From Hydractinia symbiolongicarpus (taxonomy: Eukaryota > Cnidaria > Hydrozoa > Anthoathecata > Hydractiniidae): a stretch of DNA of 64,000 nucleotides. The notes under the pieces are model-generated. The model was not told the DNA's origin. It worked only from the letters and a program-made list of their open reading frames with translations, and did not search any database. Below, one piece after another: positions 57,464-64,000 of the stretch (positions are counted from its first letter, which is position 1; each line of letters opens with the position of its first letter). The stretch spans positions 248,001 through 312,000 of the forward strand of contig NC_079889.1 in NCBI RefSeq assembly GCF_029227915.1, written 5' to 3'. The translations under genes were made by a program, and so were the position numbers.

Positions 57464-58451
57464 GTAGAGTATAGAAATTTCGAATTTATAAATCTATTCT
57501 ATGTTAAAAAATTATGTCTATTATCCAGATTATATTGCATTGTGCCTATTGCGATTAAAAGGACCAGTATAAAGGTCACCAGTTTTTATTAAGTGTAAAG
57601 GGTCGATACCATTTGACTGTATTCTCCGCAATATCGCAAAAAATCCAAGTTCTTTGTTAGCGCGTCCGCATTTTCACAAGATATGAGATTTTGTTCAAAT
57701 GCGCTAATGAGAATAATGACACAAATAAAGTATTTGTTTTTTTTTTGCAAGAAATAGGTAAGAAAACCATACTCATGGATTTGTGGACTGCTATTTATAA
57801 CTGGTAAATTTATGGAACCCCCGTTATTTCTACAAAATTCTTATTTATTCTTTAAACTCTCATTTCAACAGCTAAATCATAACAATGTCTCAAAAATTTG
57901 CCGTATTAGATTTCAACGATCACGACAACAAAAATATTTATAAAAATACTTTACATCGATTTACAACAAAATCGTAATTATCGTAATTATAGTGAATTAC
58001 AAAAACAATTTAAGAAAGAAAGTTTAAATAGTTATGACTTTTTTAATGTGACAATTTCGTTGAAATCGAAGTATAAATATGTTTAGCCCATAAATTAATT
58101 AACTACAAAGCATCAACATCTCGGAGAAGACTTTCTTTAACGACACAAACTTTCGCGGGCAGAATAATTCAAGAGGGAAAAGATCATAAATGCGGCGTAA
58201 ACTTTTGCGAAAGACCATGCTCTTTCTCAAATTTTACGAAGAAACGTTCGTGAACAAAATTATTTTTTATTTTTGCGTGAAAAAACTTTCGTGATTTTTT
58301 GGTTTTTAAAAAAGATCCAAATAAAAACACCCTACCTTCATCGTGATTCAGACGTTCGGGAGAGAGATGAGAAGCGTTTATGAAACAAACTACAAAAGAT
58401 CGCAATTTTTGATGCAGTATATTTAAAAACTCGCGAAGTTAAATCAAGTTA
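57464..58451. other. Upstream region of the LRR gene
   Basis: No coding support. The patch 58130-58440 is rich in TTCGCG/CGCGAA and resembles the other GCGAAA repeat patches. The 73-codon minus frame there is part of it. Confidence 0.4.
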
Positions 58452-59285
58452 AGGTGGTAGTAACCTTTTTTTAGCTGTCTAAATTGCTGAATTATTTACT
58501 CAGTGTTTTATTTATACCATTTTTTTACTATTTTTTAAAAATATAGGCCCTAATACATAATAAAAAGATTTTAACTTAACACCAAAATTGCTGAGTATTT
58601 AAAAATGTATCATAAACAAGAAAAAAATCGGCTTCTACAAGCTCCAAATTTTTACAATCTCGTTATTTTTCATCAGCTTCTGTTTTCAAATAAATCTTGA
58701 GTTAACTCTGTTAAAACGGTGTGCGGATTTTTTTTTTCATTTATATTTGTTTAACAATACCCTTTTGTTTTTTTTCAAAAGATTCTTTGTTAGCATCTCA
58801 AGCTGCATCGAACGCTGTTAAAAAAAAATATTCCCAATAAAAAGATTTCTGCACACGATATTATGGCTGCATGGTTCACCAAGTCACCATGTCTGAATAT
58901 TTTACAGTAAAACGAAAATTCTATCGAAAGTTAAAGCTCGTGCAGTGTAGCATAATGAAGATCGTCTTAAACTCCTAAATAATGCGCCATCTTTGTTGTT
59001 AATAACGTTTCTCTTTATTAATTACGTCATTTCTTTCTGTACAACTTCGCAAGCGAGTAGACATAAACTTTATTTGGCAGAACTAATTAATTATGCATGA
59101 TTTTATTTTAAAGAGGAATTATTGAGGCTGAATATTTTTGGTGAAGGATAATTGTATTTTAGCCAAAAAATCGTGACAAGTGTGTTATAACAGAAAGAAT
59201 ATGGATATTATAGTCTGAAAATAACCTTTCGTAACTAATTATGCAAAAAAAAACTTCTGATTTTTAAAAGGGTTACAGCCACTTT
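58452..59285. mobile_element. TIR element, AGGTGGC family, copy 2
   Basis: It starts AGGTGGTAGTAACC and ends GGGTTACAGCCACTT. The right half (CTTTATTAATTACGTCATTTC to AACCTTTCGTAACTAATTATG) matches copy 1 at 30444 in the same orientation. The left half is longer and more diverged. Confidence 0.75.
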
Positions 59286-62010
59286 CTCAGTGTTGTTAAT
59301 AACAACAAGGCTACGAAAATAAATTGCAAAAAAGTGCAAAAATGACGAAGTGAGAAACGAAAAAAACTAGCAGTGGCAGATAAAATGTATAAGAAACTAG
59401 CCTGACACTTAACATCAATAACAGCACAACTTTATAACTAACAACGACCATGTCAACAACCAGAATGTTTAAGCTCAAATAAAGCTTCTTTAAACAAGTA
59501 AAAAGACAATAATGGGGTCGTGACATGCTACTTATTTGATAACCGCATTGCATTATGCAACAATGGTACCCTTCTTAAACTCAATTTGATAGAGCTGATA
59601 AGTGGTCCACCTTTGATCTCAGTGATAGAACTCAGTTAGATTTGAGGGCAAGTCGTTTATTTCAGGTCAAAAAATATGTGTAATGCAAGATTATCCGATC
59701 TGAAAAAACAACAACAACATATATTGCCGAGGAGTTGCTACGAATTCGTTAACTATTATATTTCTATATTTTCAATGTTTGCAAAAGTTTATAAATGTTT
59801 GCATAGTTTGTACATGTGCGAGCAATCTGGTAGGGCGGAAAAGCATGTCCATTAATGGTGAAATGGTTAAGAATGACCTTTAGGTTTTAAAAATACAACA
59901 AGCAAAATGAACTTTAGTTTTTTTACCTAAACCTTTCCCTTTTTAATCCTTTATTACTTATTTTTTGGTCCCATATCTCTTAGAGCCATGGATATTGGCT
60001 ATTACTTGAAGCTATCCCTAAAAATCTCTATGAAGTCCTTATATCGGGAAACTATATTTCGTTCGGATTCTACTTAGAAGTTGAAACTTACAACACAACT
60101 TTATTTCATTAAGGAGAATCATTCTGGACACGTGATTAATTTGATTTTCCAATTTGTTTCGATTTTACTTGAAAATCGGAGATAATCGGATTTTCCGCAT
60201 TTTTCATGCGAACTATTTAATAACCGGGAAATGTGTTAAATATCTTATATTTAACAATGAAAAACTTCAAAAATGTCAAAATTCGCTCTAGAACTAAAGT
60301 AATTGAATTTTACACAGATAGTGGTATTTTGGAGAAAGTTCAAGCATCCGATGACTTCCAAGAAAACATTATGAAATAAGCAAAAAAATTTTTGCTGTCA
60401 TTTCTTTCATGACGTACTGTAAGTTTACTAAGTTTAAGTCAATTTTGACAAGTCTATCAACAGTTATCGAGGGAAGATGGGGGAGAATCCGCTAGGGTTC
60501 CAGCACGAAATCAAAGCATTATACCGCACTCCTTTAAAATCACGTCACCAGATGAGCACAATTTTGTGTGATTTCTTACTAGTGACATAATACTTAAAGA
60601 ATACATGTGTTATGTTTTACCGACACGCCATTAATTAAAGGAACCCATTTACCTTGTGTGACACGCATGGCGATATTTTCAATTTCCATGTCGCATTCAC
60701 AAAAAAAGCAATCTTTCTTTTATCTCGAGACAACGTCAACGACTTGTAAGGGTTTGTAAGTAAACAAAGAAACTGATTTTTAATCAAAAACATGAACAAT
60801 ACGATGGCAAATGTTGTTATAAGCCTGCAGAATTTTATTGACCCTAAACCACTTCATGATAGACCTCGAAAACGGCTAAGCCCAATGCGATCGATTTTGT
60901 CTTCTGATTGGTCTATAATTTAATTTAAATTATTATGTCCCACGAAGGATTGTATTTAGCTTGATGGCAAAGTGTACGGAGTGTACTTAGACCTACCCGT
61001 TATTGTGTAACATTTCGCCAAGCAAAAGTTCACAGCTCTATTTCGGGCGAGAACAGAATTTGGAACTTCTGGATTCAAGTTTCTATTTATTTTTTTCATT
61101 TCTTTTAACTAGACCTGTCTTTGAATCGCCGTAGAGGTGCCTGGTTACCTACACATATATTTTACTTTCCTCTCCGTTTTTCTCAGTATAAGTTATTTGA
61201 ACATCATGCAACTAGTGACTATTTTTTAACCTAACATCTTAGCGTAGCACTTCAGGCTAACTGTAAAAGCATTCTGGCAATGTAACTTACAAAAAAAACA
61301 CAGAAATTCTGAGACAGTTTAGTGTTTGTATTTAACAATTTTCTACGATGGTTAAATCTCGAATTTTTGCTGTTTGTATTGTACCGAGAAACAGTTAAAA
61401 AACATTCAATTCATAGCATACAGCGTGAAATATGTCTAGCTTGGCAGCCTGTATTATTATTATAAACAAACACCCAAATATTGAGTTGGGAATACTAATA
61501 TTTAGCTACCACAGTCTTAGCGATAAAGGATTTGACGTATTTTTTTTCTCAGATTATCTTTGGTACATTTTGGAAGGCCTTAATTCTAATATCTTTTTAA
61601 AACTAAGATTCTCAATAAATTGAGTGATGGTAGTGTATCGGTTAGACCTTGACTAGCATTTTGCCTAAAAATATTTGCTCTGCTTTCTTTTTTTGCCAAT
61701 GTACAGCCTTTGATCACATTATTTTAATAACAGGGCCAAGATATGTATAAATATACTGATATCTCACTCACTTATAACGAGGAAAATTATTAAAAATACT
61801 ATAAATGGGAAAAAGTATTAAAAATACTAAAAACAGTGGCAAATGAATTAAAAAAAACAACAACAGTTTGTCGTACCATTTTTCAATTTGCTCATCACAG
61901 GTTCATCTTGTCTTATTATCATTGTATTTTTTTGGCCTTTAAAACGCAATATAACAAAAGAACTCATTCATGTGGAAACACTGGGTTTTGGTTTTGATCT
62001 AGCATGACTT
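59286..62010. other. Intergenic stretch without supported genes
   Basis: Short unsupported frames only (59311-59553 minus, 61432-61623 plus). Exons of the gene ending at 62925 may lie here, but I cannot identify any. Confidence 0.4.
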
Positions 62011-62115
62011 CAACCTCGTCCCCAGGGTCTTGTGGCCCCTGAGCCATTATTACGGAGTGGCCAACGCCGCTATCAACTTCAGCAACAAGGCAAAATGCCC
62101 TGGAAACGAGGTTGG
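62011..62115. repeat. Short foldback element, CAACCTCGTCC family, copy 2
   Basis: CAACCTCGTCCCCAGGG at the left is mirrored by CCCTGGAAACGAGGTTG at the right. The interior (GGAGTGGCCAACGCCGC) differs from copy 1. The plus-strand ORF starting at 62032 is an artefact of this element. Confidence 0.65.
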
Positions 62116-62556
62116 CATGACTTGTTCTATTATTTCGAATGGTATCAAGGTATCAAGATGTGCTTCATTATCGCTCCATATGCTGCCCTAATTGCTAGCT
62201 TTTTTTGGATAGGTTCTTGTATTATATTCTTCCCTCCTTCGTGTATTGCTTTGTTGCATGATAGCATCAGAAGAATGTGAATGAAACACGAAATGACTGA
62301 ATCTCATAGATAGAAGATACAGCACTAACAACTGAAGTAAGCATATTTACGTTCAAAATTAACTTTCCTTTCATAAGTGTTGTTCCCTCCTAAATGAAAA
62401 CTGACTGGTTTCGATCTTGTACTGTGAAATACAAATCCCTTAGTTAAAAGTACAGAGCAGCTTTGTATTTTTCAGTACAGCATCAAAATAAGTCAGTACC
62501 TGATTTGTTACAGCATTGCATCTCATCTGAAAAAATATGCTCTCTTACGTTAGTAA

Positions 62557-62925
62557 AAAATTGTTTGGTGTTTGCGTTACCATTTTAATAATGACTTTCC
62601 AAACCGATTAGTATCGATCTCTATAAGCCCTGTTGAAATAAGTCGTCAACCAATCAAATCATCTGATTTTTTCATACTTCCTGATGAGAAGAAATTGTTT
62701 GCGGAAGACTTAAAGGGAGACCTCAAGGAGCTATTTGAGTGTCAATTTGAATTTACAGGAGCTGAAGATAAGGTAAAATTCGTATTAAGAAATTGCGAAT
62801 GTCCGTCCTTGCTGAAAAAAATGTGGAATTTAAGTCTGCTGATACAAGATAAGTTCACAAATATTAATTCAGAATTCACTTCTTCCCTAACATCACCAAA
62901 TATCACTTTTAAACTTCTTACCTAA
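62557..62925 (+). CDS. Probable terminal exon of an unrecognised gene
   Basis: An open stretch of 122 codons with protein-like composition: SISPVEISRQPIKSSDFFIL, LFAEDLKGDLKELFECQFEF and VLRNCECPSLLKKMWNLSLL. AATAAA follows the stop by 45 bases. There is no good ATG, so it should be spliced from upstream. CCGATTAG at about 62611 is a possible acceptor, and an AAG|GTAAAA at about 62772 is a possible internal donor. The fold and function are unknown. Confidence 0.45.
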   Translation, partial: KIVWCLRYHFNNDFPNRLVSISISPVEISRQPIKSSDFFILPDEKKLFAEDLKGDLKELFECQFEFTGAEDKVKFVLRNCECPSLLKKMWNLSLLIQDKFTNINSEFTSSLTSPNITFKLLT

Positions 62926-62969
62926 AAGAGAAGCAGTCGAGACACTCCCCCATATCTGAAAAAGCGCTT

Positions 62970-62975
62970 AATAAA
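62970..62975 (+). terminator. Polyadenylation signal after the 62.6-62.9 kb exon
   Basis: AATAAA 45 bases past the stop codon. Confidence 0.5.
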
Positions 62976-64000
62976 GTGTGATTGCTTGTGATAATTTGTG
63001 ATATCTCTTCTATTTTTCCTTGCACCCTTGGTTTATTTAACTATTTAGTATCTTCTCCATGGGTAAGTTAGTCCGAAAATTCGTTCATCTAAACATTTAG
63101 TAGTCATAGCTTTGTTACCATTTCGTCTACTTAGCTGCAAGGAAATAAATTTTTGTTTAAAACTCCATATTCGCTAAAGATCTCATGAAGTTTGCTATTT
63201 TGTCTTTTTTATTGCATCGTATACTTTCATCGGCGCCTTTGCTGTTCTCCGCTGTCTAGCAATCCTATCTCTGTTGGTGGAACAGGGTCCTCGCCAGTAA
63301 CCACCCTTCAACCATGAGAAATCATTATTATATCGGTTAGCGTCACCTCGAGGTACAACGACATCAAAAACGGGTTGATTTTTATTCAAGTATTTTTAGG
63401 ATCCAACATTGCACTGTATCTAAAATAGTCCCTTAAGTGTTTACCACAAGTAAGAAATCAAGTTTTTATAAACACTTTTTAAAAATCGTGCGCATGTTTA
63501 TATACAGAGCCAATCCAGGTTTTTATCCTTAGTTTAGTATATTCACCTCGTTTTGCGGGTTTGGTTGAGTTATCGAGTCGCTTAATCCAGAACTGCTGAC
63601 TTAGAACATGTAATTAACATAATCTGTGGTTGCAGCCGATTTTGCATTTCAGTGGTTTGTTTCACTTAGATTAATAACCCAAAATTGCCTCGCATATTTA
63701 ATCTCTTACGTTCAGGTAAGTTGGAATATTCAACCCGGGAAAATACTTGTCCCGATTTTTGTGAAACACCGATTGGGAAAACGTATTTATTTTAACGGGA
63801 TTTGACATTTTGAGTGATTTAAGCTGGAAATCAGTCAGGCTGTAAATTTGCATGTTCTACGCCTTCTTTTTTGTATCAAGCAACATTTAGTTGAAGAGAA
63901 TAATTCAAAGGTTGTTTTCACATTTTATAGCTAGTTCCACAACAAATTGTAAGTGGTTTGTACCGAAAAAACACATCTTACTTCCTTTGAAGATAGAAAC
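62976..64000. other. End of window without supported genes
   Basis: The minus-strand frame 63195-63389 is basic and contains WLKGGYWRGPC. It starts at a TTG, has TAA just upstream and shows no splice site. I do not call it. Confidence 0.4.

Noticed and set aside
62032-62280. Plus-strand 82-codon ORF with a hydrophobic segment
   Set aside because: Its start lies in the foldback repeat at 62011-62115, and no splice or polyadenylation support is seen.
63195-63389. Basic minus-strand ORF of 64 codons
   Set aside because: It starts at TTG with a stop just upstream and has no acceptor site. Kept only as a note.

Overview
The window is AT-rich eukaryotic DNA. Its genes are split by GT-AG introns of roughly 0.2 to 2 kb, and mobile DNA fills most of the space between them. 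The mix of genes points to a cnidarian, probably a hydrozoan: a long array of thrombospondin type 1 repeats (TSRs), a beta-helix protein with many membrane spans, and a jockey/CR1/L2-like LINE with a coiled-coil ORF1. This assignment is inferred from protein content; no marker gene fixes the species.

Layout. 1-15.75 kb, plus strand: the 3' part of an extracellular TSR gene. I could join 18 exons with consistent phases into 889 residues. It has ten TSR-like modules, one eight-cysteine module and a C-terminal SEA-like segment. 18.05-21.64 kb, minus strand: a beta-helix plus multi-pass membrane gene with several frame breaks, so probably a pseudogene. 26.6-28.65 kb: a LINE 3' end apparently split by a decayed pogo/Tc1-like transposon. 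30.4-31.1 kb: one copy of a terminal-inverted-repeat element that recurs at 58.5-59.3 kb. 34.4-35.6 kb: a long palindrome and tRNA-derived SINE heads, two of them in tandem. 36.67-37.26 kb, minus strand: exons of an unrecognised gene. 38.2-42.6 kb: a decayed LINE carrying two later insertions. 47.16-49.19 kb, plus strand: a three-exon p24/TMED-type cargo receptor. 50.55-50.85 kb, minus strand: a small secreted cysteine-rich protein. 52.4-53.3 kb: a repeat block holding a MITE. 53.8-57.44 kb, minus strand: a two-exon leucine-rich-repeat receptor interrupted by one in-frame TGA. 62.56-62.98 kb, plus strand: a probable terminal exon of an unknown gene.

The genes share no evident pathway. The TSR protein, the beta-helix protein, the LRR receptor and the small peptide are all secreted or cell-surface products. 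The p24 protein belongs to the early secretory pathway. The strongest points for follow-up are the single nonsense codon in an otherwise intact LRR receptor, the beta-helix/7TM-like architecture with its clustered lesions, the layered transposon insertions, and several apparently uncatalogued TIR, foldback and SINE families. I found no CRISPR array, operon or rRNA.
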